From Boesenbergia rotunda (taxonomy: Eukaryota > Streptophyta > Magnoliopsida > Zingiberales > Zingiberaceae), in NCBI GenBank assembly GCA_024364735.1, contig JAGFNQ010001138.1:1-64000 (forward strand): a DNA stretch of 64,000 nucleotides, in the 5' to 3' direction. The notes under the pieces are model-generated. The model worked only from the letters and a program-made list of their open reading frames with translations. It was not told where the DNA came from and ran no database searches. Position numbers and translations under genes: made by a program. Positions 24,049 to 35,824 of this stretch are shown piece after piece. Positions within the stretch are counted from its first letter, which is position 1. Each line of letters begins with the position of its first letter.

Positions 24049-24112
24049 TAGCTCAATTGGTATCAGGATTCATAAACTCTAGTACTTAGCCTGGAGGTCT
24101 AGAGTTCGAATC
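24049..24112 (+). promoter_or_regulatory. Pol III-type A and B boxes, arm 1R
   Basis: A box TAGCTCAATTGG (24049-24060) fits TRGCNNARYNGG; B box GTTCGAATC (24104-24112) fits GWTCRANNC. The mirror copy on the minus strand is 23985-24048. Confidence 0.75.
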
Positions 24113-24405
24113 TTGAGGAAGGCAAAAATCCACTGGCCAGGGGTGAGAAGTACTTGTGAGTAACGACCGTCCAAGAGGTCGCCAAAGGGGCCGCCAAATA
24201 GGATTTGGCCGCCCAAGGGGTCGAGGGCCGCCAAGTGGGCCGCCAGTTGGGCCGCCCAAGGGGCCAAGATGTCGGGTCGTTACAATAAAAAAACCCTACG
24301 GGTCTTCCCACCCCTGGCCAGTGGATTTTTGCCTTCCCCAGGATTCGAACTCTAGACCTCCAGGCTAAGTACTAAAGTTTATGAATCCTGGTACCAATTG
24401 AGTTT

Positions 24406-24469
24406 TAGCTCAATTGGTACCAGGATTCATAAACTTTAGTACTTAACCTGGAGGTCTAGAGTTCGAATC
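24406..24469 (+). promoter_or_regulatory. Pol III-type A and B boxes, arm 2R
   Basis: A box 24406-24417, B box 24461-24469, same sequences and spacing as arm 1R. The minus-strand partner keeps the B box (24342-24350) but has two changes in the A box. Confidence 0.72.
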
Positions 24470-24821
24470 CTGGGGAAGGCAAAAATCCACTAGCCAGGGC
24501 TGGGAAGTACTTGTGAGTAACGACCGCCCAAGAGGTCGCCGAAGGGGCCGCCAAATGAGATTTGGCCGCCCAAGGGGCCGAGGGCCGCCAAGTGGGCCGC
24601 CAGTTGGGCCGCCCAAGGGGTCAAGGGGCCGGGTCGTTACAATAAAAAGGCGCCTTTTTATGTAGCGGCCCCGCCTTTATGGTCCCCGCAGGCAACCCTC
24701 TAGGCCGGCGACCCTACGGTCTTCCCACCCCTGGCAGTGGGTTTTTGCCTTCCCCAGGATTCGAACTCTAGACCTCCAGGCTAAGTACTAAAGTTCCTGA
24801 ATTCTGGTACCAATTGAGCTA

Positions 24822-24885
24822 TAGCTCAATTGGTACCAGAATTCAGGAACTTTAGTACTTAGCCTGGAGGTCTAGAGTTCGAATC
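24822..24885 (+). promoter_or_regulatory. Pol III-type A and B boxes, arm 3R
   Basis: A box 24822-24833, B box 24877-24885; the minus-strand partner is at 24758-24821. Confidence 0.72.
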
Positions 24886-24987
24886 CTGGGGAAGGCAAAA
24901 ACCCACTGCCAGGGGTGGGAAGACCGTAGGGTCGCCGGCCTAGAGGGTTGCCTGCGGGGACCATAGAGGCGGGGCCGCTACACTTGC

Positions 24988-25433
24988 CTACAAATACAAT
25001 ATATTTTTTCAATACTTTTCAAAGTGGATTTTTATTGGTGCAATTTAAAGCTATTTCTTATGCTTTCAAGAGTCATACTAAGTATTTTTGTGTTTTCAAA
25101 ACTCATAGGCTCTGATACACAATTTCTTTTTAAAAAAACTTATTTCAAAATATATTTCTTTATTGATATATAGCCAAGGGGGAGAGCAAGAATGAGAGAA
25201 AGGAATTTTTCTATATTTAACTTTTATCTTTTTTTCAAAAAGCAAAGAAAAATTTCTAAGTACTTCAAATTGTTTTTAACTGCTAAGTGCTGTTAAAATT
25301 CCAATCTACTTCAAGTGCTTTCATGTATTTCTAGTACTTCAAAATTTTGTATGTATGTCTAAATGTTTCAAATGTTTTTAAGTACATGTTTTTTTAAGTA
25401 AAATTTTTTCTTACTAAACAAAATTTGTCTGAG
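24988..25433 (+). other. Rest of B' non-coding tail
   Basis: Resumes the family B 3' tail after the palindrome insertion, with the purine tract CAAGGGGGAGAG at about 25173-25184. The usual PPT and the first ~100 bp of the LTR are missing, so a deletion joins the tail to the stem-loop array at about 25433. Confidence 0.65.
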
Positions 25434-26848
25434 CAGCGAAGGGCTACTAGGAGTTGAAGACCTGGCGAAGGACTGCTAGGCACCTGGCGAAGGACTGCCA
25501 GGAAACAGTCCTAATGAAGGGATCCTAGACACCAGGCGAAGGACTGCCAGGAAACAAAGTCCTAGTGAAGGGATGCTAGGCACCTGGCGAACGGCTGCCA
25601 GGAAACAAAGTCCAAGTGAAAGGCTGCTAGGCACCTGGCGAAGGACTGCCAGGAAACAAAGACCTGGCGAAGGATTGCTAAGCACCTGGCGTAGGGCTGC
25701 TGGGAATCCAAGACCTGACGAAGGGCTGCTAGGCACCTAGCGAAGGACTGCTGGGTACCGAAGACCTGGCGAAGTGCTGCTAGGCACCTGGCGAAGGACT
25801 ACTGGGCAAAAGTCCAACCAGAGGAGCCGGTTGGCAAAAGGTAAACTCTCCTAAGAGGAGTAGGTGAGGACGTGTTCCCCGTCAAGGGAACAGTAGGCGT
25901 CGGTTCGACCTAGGGTTCCATTTGGGAGACCCGAAGTCAGAACTAAGACAGCTAAGGCTATATAATCCTAACATTTCTTGCTTGTTTGTTGTGGAACTAA
26001 CCGTGGATGTAGGGACCAAAGGAACGTATTTCTGCAGCTCAGAATGCTCCAAATGAGAGGGGCAGCAGCTGGCCTAGGCGCCCGGGAGGTCCCGGGCGCC
26101 CAAGGTCAAAGCCAAACAAACAAGCTAAGCAAGAATCGCAAGAATCGCTTCAGAATCATACTGGGCCAGGCACCCTCAAGCTCCCGGACGCCCTAGTGGT
26201 CCCGGGCGCCCTGGATGCCTCGGGCGCCCCGGGTCCAAGACAAAACAAGTGATCGAAGCGGAATGCAGCAGACCAAGTCAACCGGGGCACCCCCAGTGTC
26301 TCGGGCGCCCCCGTCAGCTCCAAGCCTGATTCTGGAGGGATAATCGTTGAACGAGCTTCGGATGAGACTTCTCAGATCCGAAGGCACGTGTCAGGTGCCC
26401 CAAGCATCCCGGACACCCCTAGGAGTGCTATAAGAGGGGCTCGACCCCTAAGGCTTCAACATCAACTTTTCCAATGCCTCTACACTCTTCGACTCAAGCG
26501 CTCTGCTCTGGAAACCTCCAATCTTGAGATTCAAGCGTCGACGACGACCCTTCGCACCGAAGTACGATCCACATCGGGCATCGATAACGATGAGTATAAC
26601 TGATCTTTTTACTGCACCATTACTGTACAAATCTTTATAAAAACTTACACGATTATAGAATTGCCCGCAGTAAATGGTCAAGGACCGTGGGCCTTGGAGT
26701 AGGAGCTGACCGCGACTCTGAACTAAGTAAAAAATCCTTGTGTTCGTGTCTGTTTTGTTTTAATTTTCTGCTACACATTCTCTTTTCTAATCCAAAATGT
26801 TTTCACGATATTCACCCCCCCCCTCTATCGTGTTTTCTCGATCCAACA
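25434..26848 (+). mobile_element. 3' LTR of B' (5' truncated)
   Basis: Opens inside the CTAG/CTGG stem-loop array (25436-25800), continues with CGGGCGCCC palindromes (26075-26310), a weak TATA (CTATAAGAG, about 26430) and ends CTCGATCCAACA like the other family B LTRs. The following bases belong to a different, minus-strand copia leader, so B' inserted there. Confidence 0.82.
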
Positions 26849-27055
26849 TCATGTACTTCAACCATGAGGAATTCATATCTAAATTATAACATGCATTTCT
26901 CTACAGGTTTGATAGATAAACTTCATTTCTACACTTCTATCATGTTAAAGCATATCACTTAAGATAAATCAAAATTACTTCGAAATCTCTAGAAGTACTA
27001 ATCTTCAAAAATTTGAAGAAGAGGTATTGAACTATATGATCCAACCACGAAATTT
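26849..27055 (-). other. Leader and possible gag start of a minus-strand copia element
   Basis: Sequence immediately downstream (on the minus strand) of the primer-binding site at 27056-27067. It is AT-rich, and a short frame beginning MNSSWLKYM is cut by the B' insertion at 26848. It may be the 5' end of the copia element whose pol lies at 16419-19325, with B' and a deletion in between; the strand and lineage agree but the link is inference. Confidence 0.5.
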
Positions 27056-27067
27056 GCTCTGATACCA
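27056..27067 (-). promoter_or_regulatory. Primer-binding site of a minus-strand copia element
   Basis: Minus strand TGGTATCAGAGC, complementary to initiator Met-tRNA, one base after the LTR end (minus strand GATCCTAACA). Confidence 0.85.
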
Positions 27068-27068
27068 C

Positions 27069-27700
27069 TGTTAGGATCTAAGCGCAGCAGAATATTTATA
27101 ATAAAGCAAACTTTATTCTAAAATCATGGATCTATTCGTGGCACATATGGTTCTAAACAATATGATATGAAATCTGTCATAAACACATAACTTATAATCC
27201 TTTGGTTATTTGTGATCAATATCACTAAAAGATGAGAGTCCCACGTGTGACTCCTCTAGCGGTATCAACGCGCACTAGATTACGAACTGGATGATCCGTT
27301 AGGTGCTAGCCACTTGGATCGATAGAATACTTTTGGAAGCACTATGGTTCTGAAGATGTGTCTCTGATAAGAGAAGAAGAAGTTGCCAAAGGCTTCCCGA
27401 GAGAGATGGAGAGAACTCGCACAAGAGAGAGAGAAAGGAGAAGTGCCTCTACTTCTTCTTCCAAGGGTGGATATATATAGCCTCCCAGGATGATGAAGAG
27501 ACATGACTCTTCATATTCTTCATTAATTTATTATAATTTTGACTTTTGAGACCTGGTGAGAGTCTCATTAATAGAGACTCTTCAGCCACGTGGTATTTAA
27601 CCCTATCAAGCGAACAAGAGAGAGGGGAGTTGAAAAAGGAGAAGAGGGGCAACTAAAAAAATTAATAATTTTATTTATATTGTATGGATAAAAAATTTTC
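27069..27700 (-). mobile_element. 5' LTR of a minus-strand copia element (outer end not fixed)
   Basis: The inner end is clear: TGTTAGGATC on the + strand next to the PBS. A TATA-like run (TATATATA) lies at about 27470. I could not find the matching outer end, so the right limit is approximate. Confidence 0.6.
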
Positions 27701-27889
27701 TAATTCATGTGAAAGTGTCACCAATAAAAGAAAACTGTAATGAGAGAATGCTAAGGATGAGTGATATTGAGAAGGAATAGATTAGATCTCATGATGAGCA
27801 TAGATATGATATATTTTTATCCTTGTTTTCATGCTCATTCAGTTGTTATTATTGATTCATATTTGTGTTATTTATGGGATTGGTGAGAT

Positions 27890-28115
27890 AGATTAAGGGG
27901 GGGGTGAATTTTGATTCGAAAATTTCATTGGATTTAGGAAGGAATATACACAGCAGAAAGAATAAACACAAGTTAAAAACTAACGCTAACATGTTTATTT
28001 TTACTTGGTTCGGAGTTTGTAACGGCTCTTACTCCAAGGCCCGTGGTTATTGACTTTGGATTTCAACTGAAATCCAAGGTTACATAGACATCTACTGTTC
28101 CCTCTTTTGGGGTAT
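27890..28115 (-). mobile_element. LTR U5 scrap, family B-like
   Basis: On the minus strand CGGGCCTTGGAGTA, CTCCGAACCAAGTAAA and TTCACCCCCCCC appear in the order and spacing of the family B U5, but with many substitutions. It stops at the N at 28116. Confidence 0.65.
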
Positions 28116-28116
28116 N
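28116..28116. other. Single undetermined base at a sequence junction
   Basis: The only N in the window. Left of it is a copia LTR scrap, right of it the middle of the family D LTR. Confidence 0.95.
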
Positions 28117-29416
28117 CCACGGTTCTGGCACTACCCGGAGCTGTGCAACAGGGATGGGCTCCTTAAGAAGCGCCTCGGTTCGGGGACTATCGATTATGCT
28201 GTCCTTACCCTAGTAGGTCGGGGCTAGCTACCTCGGATCTACTAGGATGCACGCTATGATGTAGTATGTGGTACAAGCCGGGGAACCCAAATGATGTTAT
28301 ATGATGATGTTTAAGAAATGAAAGTATGTTTTTAAAGATTAAGCATCCTTATGATATATATGCATTGCCCATGCATTCATTATGAAAAAAGTATGTTTAT
28401 GAAAAGTATGTTCATGAAAAGTATGATTTTAAACTAAGCATCCATATATGTATATGCATTCCACTCATGCCTCCATTCATGTTATGCATTATGCTATGAT
28501 AATAAGATGTTATGCTTACGCTTCATGTTAAGAAATATGCATGAGAACAAATGATCTATGCCATGATAATGTTAAGAAGATGCTCATATGTTATGATAGG
28601 AAGAATGTTCATTATGTTTATATTCGTGCCAAGTATTATGCCATGCTACCATGTTTATGATTTATGCCATGAAAGATGCCATGCTACTATGTTTATGATT
28701 TATGCCATGAAAGATGCCATGCTACTATGTTATGATTTATGCCATAAAGATGCATGCTACTATGTTTATGATTTATGCCATGAATTATGCCATGCTTATA
28801 ATGTTACTATGTTTATGAGTTATGCCATGAATTATGCCATACTTAGAATGCCTACTATGTTTATGTTCATGCCATGCTATGTATACGATAATGATGTAAG
28901 ATGTTATGTTCCAAGTAGAGCACCAAGTATGTTAATGTTTTATGTGCTCATTATGAGATGATGAATGATGAATGGTTTTGTGAGTAGGAAAGAGTCTTAC
29001 TAAGCCTGTGTGCTTATAGTCTTCTTTCCTTATACCGCAGATCATGCAAGGGGATAACGAGGAAGCAGCAGGAGGGCCTAAAGTATGTGTGTGATGGTGA
29101 CTTGGCCCATGAAATCGAATGTGTTAACCGTTTATGCTAAGAACTTTATTTTGCTACCTATATGCTCGAATAGTGACATATGGAACTTTATGATAAGATG
29201 TCAAGTATGATATGATATGAACCTTATGGTATGATGTTAAGCATGTTATGATATGATGTTAAGCATGACGTTCATATGCTAAGTTCCATGTCGTTATATT
29301 AGGGATGGTAGTAGGGGCATGTATATGTAAGGTTTAAGTTATTCCGCTGCAGTATGATGTTACATGCCTTAAGTATGTCAGCGTAACGCCGTTTTAAAAA
29401 AAAAACGGGCGTTACA
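28117..29416 (+). mobile_element. 5' LTR of gypsy element D, 5' truncated
   Basis: Nearly identical to 34517-35824, the last third of the 3' LTR. It ends GGGCGTTACA and is followed at once by a primer-binding site. The first ~2.6 kb of LTR are absent to the left of the N. Confidence 0.88.
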
Positions 29417-29419
29417 GGT

Positions 29420-29431
29420 TGGTATCAGAGC
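29420..29431 (+). promoter_or_regulatory. Primer-binding site of gypsy element D
   Basis: TGGTATCAGAGC, complementary to initiator Met-tRNA, four bases after the LTR end. Confidence 0.85.
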
Positions 29432-31349
29432 AGTAACCATCTCACTACACACACATCAAGCCCTCTCCTGCAGCTTCCAAGTAAGTACCTTTAAGTGTAT
29501 TTTATGTTCTATTATGGTTCTATGTTCTATTATGGTTCTAGAATGATGATACCTATGACTATAGAATATGCAAGTATGAACGGTATTGATGATGAAAAGT
29601 ACGTTACGATAAGTAACGAAGAATGATGCTTTATCTTCTTTTAGGAATTAAATGTTCAGAATAATATAGGGGTAGGAATAGCAATCACTTATAGTAGCCT
29701 TACTTGTATTTTATATGTGAGTGATAGAGAGCGAGGGTGATCCGTAGAGATTTAACTTAAGTAGCTACCGTCAGGTAGAATGGATATAGGAAATGATTGA
29801 GTGGTGGCAAAATGGAGTAAATCGGAAAAGGAGAGCAAGTAGATGTGAGAGGAGGAATGTGTAAAGTAATGAGGACATTATCTGTATGAGTGTCATGACT
29901 GGTTGGAATTAAGAAAAGTGGTGGACCAAAGCAAGTTTGTACTGCTGATAAAAGGTGTATGTTAATATTTAGTGATGAGCATAGAAGTAAAGAAAGGATG
30001 GTGCTTTATTAAGGGAGACTTATTAACTGTAGTATTAAGGGAGTAGAGTATTTGGTATGGGTATTCTAAGAGATTGTAGTGGTTATGAAATGAAGACATA
30101 GTGATGTATATCTATTAGGAATAGATTAATGTGATAAGTTATTTGAATTCTCAAGCAGATATATATATAGTGGTAGCCATAGGGTAATATTCTTGATACA
30201 AGAAAGAAAGAGAGTAAGAACTAGATGTGCAGAAGGAGGCGTGATAGAGATCAGCGAATAGGACCTTAGCTATAACTCGGTATGAAGGAACTAGAGGTTA
30301 GTGTTATCAGAGGCAAAAAGGTAGTAAGAGCTTCTTTTCAAGCAAACTTACTAGGTGAAACGATCTAATAAGGTGTAGATTTTGGAAAAGATCGATATAG
30401 GACTATTTTATAAATTCTTGATAGAGAAGTGAGATACGGAGATCATAAGAATGTGATTTTTGCGATTAGAGTGGAGAAAGCATGGCTGATCAATGAGAAA
30501 AGGTATTTGGATACGTGAAAGGAGACTATGGAAAGATAGAACAGAAAGTTAGAAGTTTAGTATAAGATGTGGTTCAATTAAGATAGTAACAGTTCATGCG
30601 AACAGTAAAGAATGGACAGTAAAGTAATTTGGATTGAGCGAAAACAATGAAATGAATACTCCAAATCATCTTTCTTACAAGTGTAAGTGGTACTTTCTTT
30701 TAGATTATGATGGGTAGAGTTAGGCAATGAATATTTAATATAATTTATTAGTAAGTAAAATGTAATCGGAATTCTTGTCGTGTCCTAATAAAAGATAGTA
30801 TATATACAATAGTTGTAGTTTGTTAGTAGAAACTTTGAGATAAAAAAATAACCATTATAGAAGTAGGTTAAGTTAAAAGCAATGTCAATGTGTTATTTCA
30901 GTGAAAGGTAAGTTGAAAGCCTCGATGAGACTTTGCCATTAATTTTACAAGATGAATTATGAGTACCGGAATTAGTATGTAATGATAATATAATGTAACA
31001 GATAGGATATATCAGAAACGATACATGTGAGTAAAATGGACCAGCATAAAAGATAATAGGCTAAGATGAATAACGCAAATTCACTATGACGAATAGGCAT
31101 TATAGCTAAGATAATAAGCTAATTTTATGAATTTAATTGAGAAATTTTAGTATAATTAACCGGGACGGTATGCATTATAGGTTAGGTAGTTAAAACAGAG
31201 TAAGTAGCTCAAATAACGAGAATAGGAAGTAATAGGACAAGCGATACATGAGTTTATGTACTATGAGAAGTTATGTTACATAGAAACAAATATAGAATAG
31301 ACAATAATAAGGTAAGAGTAATCCTCGAAAAAAAAAGGGAAAGAAGGAG
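29432..31349 (+). other. Degenerate internal region of gypsy element D
   Basis: About 1.9 kb with no recognisable gag, protease, RT or RNase H. A full chromovirus would need about 5 kb here, so most of the coding region is deleted or decayed. Confidence 0.6.
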
Positions 31350-31895
31350 ATGGGGCTCGCAACGGATGTTATTGACAGCGTCACCCGGGCTATTCAAAAT
31401 ATTCGACAACGGATAGAAACTGTTCAGAGCCGGCAGAAGAGTTATGCCGATGTCCGGCGCAGACCATTGGAATTTAAGGTTGGAGATTTGGTATTTCTTA
31501 AAGTGGCTCCTGTGAAAGGGGTGACAAGATTTGGGAAGAAAGGAAAGCTGAGTCCGAGATATGTGGGGCCATACTTGATTCTGAAAAGAGTTGGTAAGGT
31601 GGCATATGAGTTGGAGCTGCCTCCGGAGATGTCAGCTATCCATAACGTATTCCACGTATCCCTGCTTAAAAAGTGTATCCCGAATATGGACCAAGTGATC
31701 GAGCCGCAGATAGTACAAGTACAAGAGGACCTAAGTTATGAGAGCAGACCCATCCAGATTTTGGATAGGGAAGTCAAGAAGCTGAGGAATAAGGAGGTAC
31801 CTCTAGTCATGATCTTATGGCGAAGCCAGCGGTTCGAGGAAGCTACTTGGGAACGCGAGGACGAAATGAGGCGCAAGTACCCGGAATTATTCTAA
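31350..31895 (+). pseudogene. Gypsy pol C-terminus: integrase end and chromodomain
   Basis: The frame begins in the integrase C-terminal part (QSRQKSYADVRRRPLEF, VGDLVFLKVAPVKGVTRFG, GKLSPRYVGPYLIL, HNVFHVSLLKKC) and ends with a chromodomain-like tail (PIQILDREVKKLRNKEV, LWRSQRFEEATWERED, RKYPELF). This arrangement is typical of chromoviruses, and the wording fits the Tekay/Del clade. The DD35E catalytic core is missing, so the called ATG is only the first one in the surviving frame. In intact elements this tail directs the integrase to chromatin. The stop is 35 bp before the 3' LTR. Confidence 0.9.
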
Positions 31896-31918
31896 GTTCG
31901 AGGACGAACTTTCAAGAG

Positions 31919-31928
31919 GTATGGGGGA
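31919..31928 (+). promoter_or_regulatory. Polypurine tract of gypsy element D
   Basis: GGTATGGGGGA directly ahead of the LTR start TGTAACGACCCG. Confidence 0.65.
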
Positions 31929-32759
31929 TTGTAACGACCCGAAAATTCTCTTAATATTTTCTTAAAATATTGAGCATGTCTAGATAATTTTCCGAGGGGC
32001 CAGAAATAATTATGTAAAATTTGGGCCTAGAAATCCATGTTTTCTCATTTAAATTGAGAAAACTAAGGGCAAATGAGCTTTAAATGGGCTCCAAAAATAG
32101 GTATTAATTAGGTAAAAATTAATATAAATTAGGTAAAATTAATATAAATATAAAAGAATTTTATTTAAGAATATTAGCATAATTATGGGTGATTTTAGGG
32201 GGGATTTTCGGAATTATAAAAAAATAATAAAATAAATGAAATAAAAATCAAAATAAAAATAAATGTGCATGAGCCAAGGATTGAACCTTGGACCTCTTGT
32301 ACAACCAAGAATGCTTTAACCAACTCACCTAGCAAGGAATTCTTATGAGTAATAGAAGTGGATGATGGTTAAGAGGTAAAAGGAGGTGAAGAGTCATGGA
32401 GAGGCTCTTCATTTGCCTTCTTGATGGGTTATAATGAGAGGGGTTTTGGGAGTTACTTCTTCTCTCAATCAATTGCATTTCCTCTCCACTTCATCCCTCA
32501 TTCTTGCCGAGCACCAAAGGGAGGAATTCCTTGGGGAAAACTTCACAAGAGGTCTCATCTCTCAAGATCTAAAGTTCCTACAAGGTGACAAGGACTAGTT
32601 GTGGTCAAGAGATACCAAGTCCTCTTCCTTCTCCTCTTTCAAGGTTCGAAAAAATCAAGAAATCTAAGGTAAGACTCCCTCACCTGTGGTATAATAGTTA
32701 CCTATGATTTCCATGATTTTTGGCATGATATAAGGGTTAGTTTCGGATTTAATGTTGAA

Positions 32760-33720
32760 GGGAAACAAAAATCAAGGTTCTTAAGTTCAAGGGTTTCGGC
32801 CAGCATGTTTTAAAGGCCTAGAAATATGTTAAAAATCATGATAATGTCATTTAGTGTTCCCTTATGATGTTTAGAAGTTAAGTGTAATTTTTGGGAATTT
32901 TTGGAGTACCCTAGGACACCCTAGGGTCTCGGCCAACATGAAAGAAGCAAAACCCAGAACCTTAAGTTCAAGGGTTTCGGCCACCATGTTTTAAATGTCT
33001 AAAAATATGTTAAAAATCATGATAATGTTATTTAATGTTCCCTTATGATGTTTAGAAGTTAAGTATAATTTTTGGGAATTTTTGGAGTACTCTAGGACAC
33101 CCTAGAGTTTCGGCCAACATGAAAGAAGCAAAACCCAGAACCTTAAGTTCAAGGGTTTCGGCCACCATGTTTTAAATGTCTAAAAATATGTTAAAAATCA
33201 TGATAATGTTATTTAGTGTTCCCTTATGATTTTAGAAGTTAAGTGTAATTTTTGGGAATTTTTGGAGTACCCTAGGACACCCTAGGGTCTCGGCCAACAT
33301 GAAAGAAGCAAAACCCAGAACCTTAAGTTCAAGGGTTTCGGCCACCATGTTTTAAATGTCTAAAAATATGTTAAAAATCATGATAATGTTATTTAATGTT
33401 CCCTTATGATTTTAGAAGTTAAGTATAATTTTTGGGAATTTTTGGAGTACTCTAGGACACCCTAGAGTTTCGGCCAACATGAAAGAAGCAAAACCCAGAA
33501 CCTTAAGTTCAAGGGTTTCGGCCACCATGTTTTAAATGTCTAAAAATATGTTAAAAATCATGATAATGTTATTTAATGTTCCCTTATGATTTTTAGAAGT
33601 TAATTATAATTTTTGGGAATTTTTGGAGTACCCTAGGACACCCTAGGGTTTCGGCCAACTTGAAAGAAGCAAAACCCAGAACCTTAAGTTCAAGAGATTC
33701 GGCCATCATGTTCCAAAGGT
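32760..33720 (+). repeat. ~180 bp tandem repeat in family D LTR, about six units
   Basis: Units contain GGTTTCGGCCACCATG, AATCATGATAATGTTATTTA and CTAGGACACCCTAG. Adjacent units are more alike than the homologous units in the solo LTR, which suggests local amplification. Confidence 0.88.
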
Positions 33721-33889
33721 CTATAATTATGCTAAAAATCAGGATAATGTCATTTAATGTTCCCTCATGATGTGTAGAGGTTAAGTATAAATTTTGGGAA
33801 TTTTTGGGGTACCCTAGAGGCCCCATATGGTTCGGCCAACCCCAAGGACCCAAGGATTGGGGTTGAGTCTTTAACTTCAACATATGGTT

Positions 33890-34180
33890 ATGCATGATAT
33901 GCCATGTTTATGAATGATATGCTATGTTATGAATGATATGCCATGTTTATGAATGATATGCCATGTTATGAATGATATGCCATGTTTACGAATGTTATGT
34001 CATGTTTATGAATGATATGCCATGGTTATGAATGATATGCCATGTTTATGAATGATATGCCATGTTATGAATGATATGCCATGTTTACGAATGTTATGTC
34101 ATGTTTATGAATGATATGCCATGGTTATGAATGATATGCCATGTTATGAATGATATGCCATGTATACGAATGTATACCAT
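33890..34180 (+). repeat. ~20 bp minisatellite ATGAATGATATGCCATGTT
   Basis: More than ten imperfect units, with a longer block repeated (GTTTACGAATGTTATGTCATG occurs twice). Inside family D LTR. Confidence 0.88.
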
Positions 34181-35029
34181 GCTCTATGAATGATGTGTAC
34201 AAACACCATGTCTAAGAATGAAAATGATGAATGGCAAGTATGATGAATGAAAGATGATGCTTATGCCTTTAAGGCATAAATATGCTAAGCGGCACGGTCG
34301 ATGGTCGACGGTACGACGGTCGAGAGGACCGGTAAATGGGCCGGTAGACGGGCCGAGCCGTAACAAGTTATGCTATGATAAGTATGCCATGAATGTCCTA
34401 TGCATGATGAAACATGAAAAGTATTTTACTTTATGTATGGGCTTGTACCGGACCGAAGTATGGGTCCAAGGGATGGGCACCTTAAGAACGCCCCGGTTAT
34501 GGACTACCGCAGCTGTCCACGGTTCTGGCACTACCGGAGCTGTGCAACAGGGATGGGCTCCTTAAGAAGCGCCTCGGTTCGGGGACTACCGATTATGCTG
34601 TCCTTACCCTAGTAGGTCGGGGCTAGCTACCTCGGATCTACTAGGGATGCGCGCTATGATGTATGTATGTGGTACAAGCCGGGGACCCCAAATGATGTTA
34701 TGATGATGATGTTTAAGAAATGAAAAGTATGTTTTTAAAGATTAAGCATCCTTATGATATATATGCATTGCCCATGCATTCATTATGAAAAAGTATGTTT
34801 ATGAAAAGTATGTTCATGAAAAGTATGATTTTAAACTAAGCATCCATATATGTATATGCATTCCACTCATGCCTCCATTCATGTTATGCATTATGCTATG
34901 ATAATAAGATGTTATGCTTACGCTTCATGTTAAGAAATATGCATGAGAACAAATGATCTATGCCATGATAATGTTAAGAAGATGCTCATATGTTATGATA
35001 GGAAGAATGTTCATTATGTTTATGTTCGT

Positions 35030-35290
35030 GCCAAGTATTATGCCATGCTACCATGTTTATGATTTATGCCATGAAAGATGTCATGCTACTATGTTTATGA
35101 TTTATGCCATGAAAGATGCCATGCTACTATGTTTATGATTTATGCCATGAAAGATGCCATGCTACTATGTTTATGATTTATGCCATGAATTATGCCATGC
35201 TTATAATGTCTACTATGTTTATGAGTTATGCCATGAATTATGCCATACTTAGAATGTCTACTATGTTTATGTTCATGCCATGCTATGTAT
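35030..35290 (+). repeat. ~36 bp minisatellite in family D LTR
   Basis: Units of the type TTTATGATTTATGCCATGAA plus AGATGCCATGCTACTATG. The 5' LTR copy is at 28630-28870. Confidence 0.85.
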
Positions 35291-35824
35291 ACGATAAGTG
35301 ATGTAAGATGTTATGTTCCAAGTAGAGCACCAAGTATGTTAATGTTTTATGTGCTCATTATGAGATGATGAATGATGAATGGTTTTGTGAGTAGGAAAGA
35401 GTCTTACTAAGCCTGTGTGCTTATAGTCTTCTTTCCTTATACCGCAGATCATGCAAGGGGATAACGAGGAAGCAGCAGGAGGGCCTAAAGTATGTGTGTG
35501 ATGGTGACTTGGCCCATGAAATCGAATGTGTTAACCGTTTATGCTAAGAACTTTATTTTGCTACCTATATGCTCGAATAGTGACATATGGAACTTTATGA
35601 TAAGATGTCAAGTATGATATGATATGAACCTTATGGTATGATGTTAAGCATGTTATGATATGATGTTAAGCATGACGTTCATATGCTAAGTTCCATGTCG
35701 TTATATTAGGGATGGTAGTAGGGGCATGTATATGTAAGGTTTAAGTTATTCCGCTGCAGTATGATGTTACATGCCTTAAGTATGTCAGCGTAACGCCGTT
35801 TTAAAAAAAAAAACGGGCGTTACA

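Larger units (their letters stand above)
23813..24982. mobile_element. Triple head-to-head palindrome with tRNA-like promoter boxes
   Basis: One insertion inside B', flanked by the 5-bp duplication CTTGC (23808-23812, 24983-24987). Its ends are TGTAACGACCC and GGCCGCTACA. It holds three palindromes: 23813-24284 (centre 24048/24049, arms 236 bp), 24285-24641 (centre 24405/24406; right arm 236 bp, left arm cut to 121 bp) and 24661-24982 (centre 24821/24822, arms 161 bp). Each arm starts at the centre with an A box (TAGCTCAATTGG) and has a B box (GTTCGAATC) about 43 bp further, as in tRNA-derived SINEs; arms 1R and 2R end in TTACAATAAAA, like a short SINE tail. The flanking bases do not fold into a tRNA cloverleaf. 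An alternative is a foldback element that captured a tRNA pseudogene. Confidence 0.8.
31930..35824 (+). mobile_element. 3' LTR of gypsy element D (3.9 kb)
   Basis: Begins TGTAACGACCCG, ends CGGGCGTTACA. It is longer than the solo copy at 11604-15028 mainly because of more tandem repeats: about six ~180 bp units (32760-33720), a ~20 bp ATGAATGATATGCCATGTT array (33890-34180) and a ~36 bp array (35030-35290). The short open frames inside come from these repeats. Confidence 0.92.

Noticed and set aside
23985..24112. Functional tRNA genes at the palindrome centre
   Set aside because: A and B boxes match the consensus, but the D, anticodon and acceptor stems do not form.
24661..24982. Each palindrome as an independent MITE
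   Set aside because: No target duplication flanks the single palindromes; only the whole block has matching flanks.
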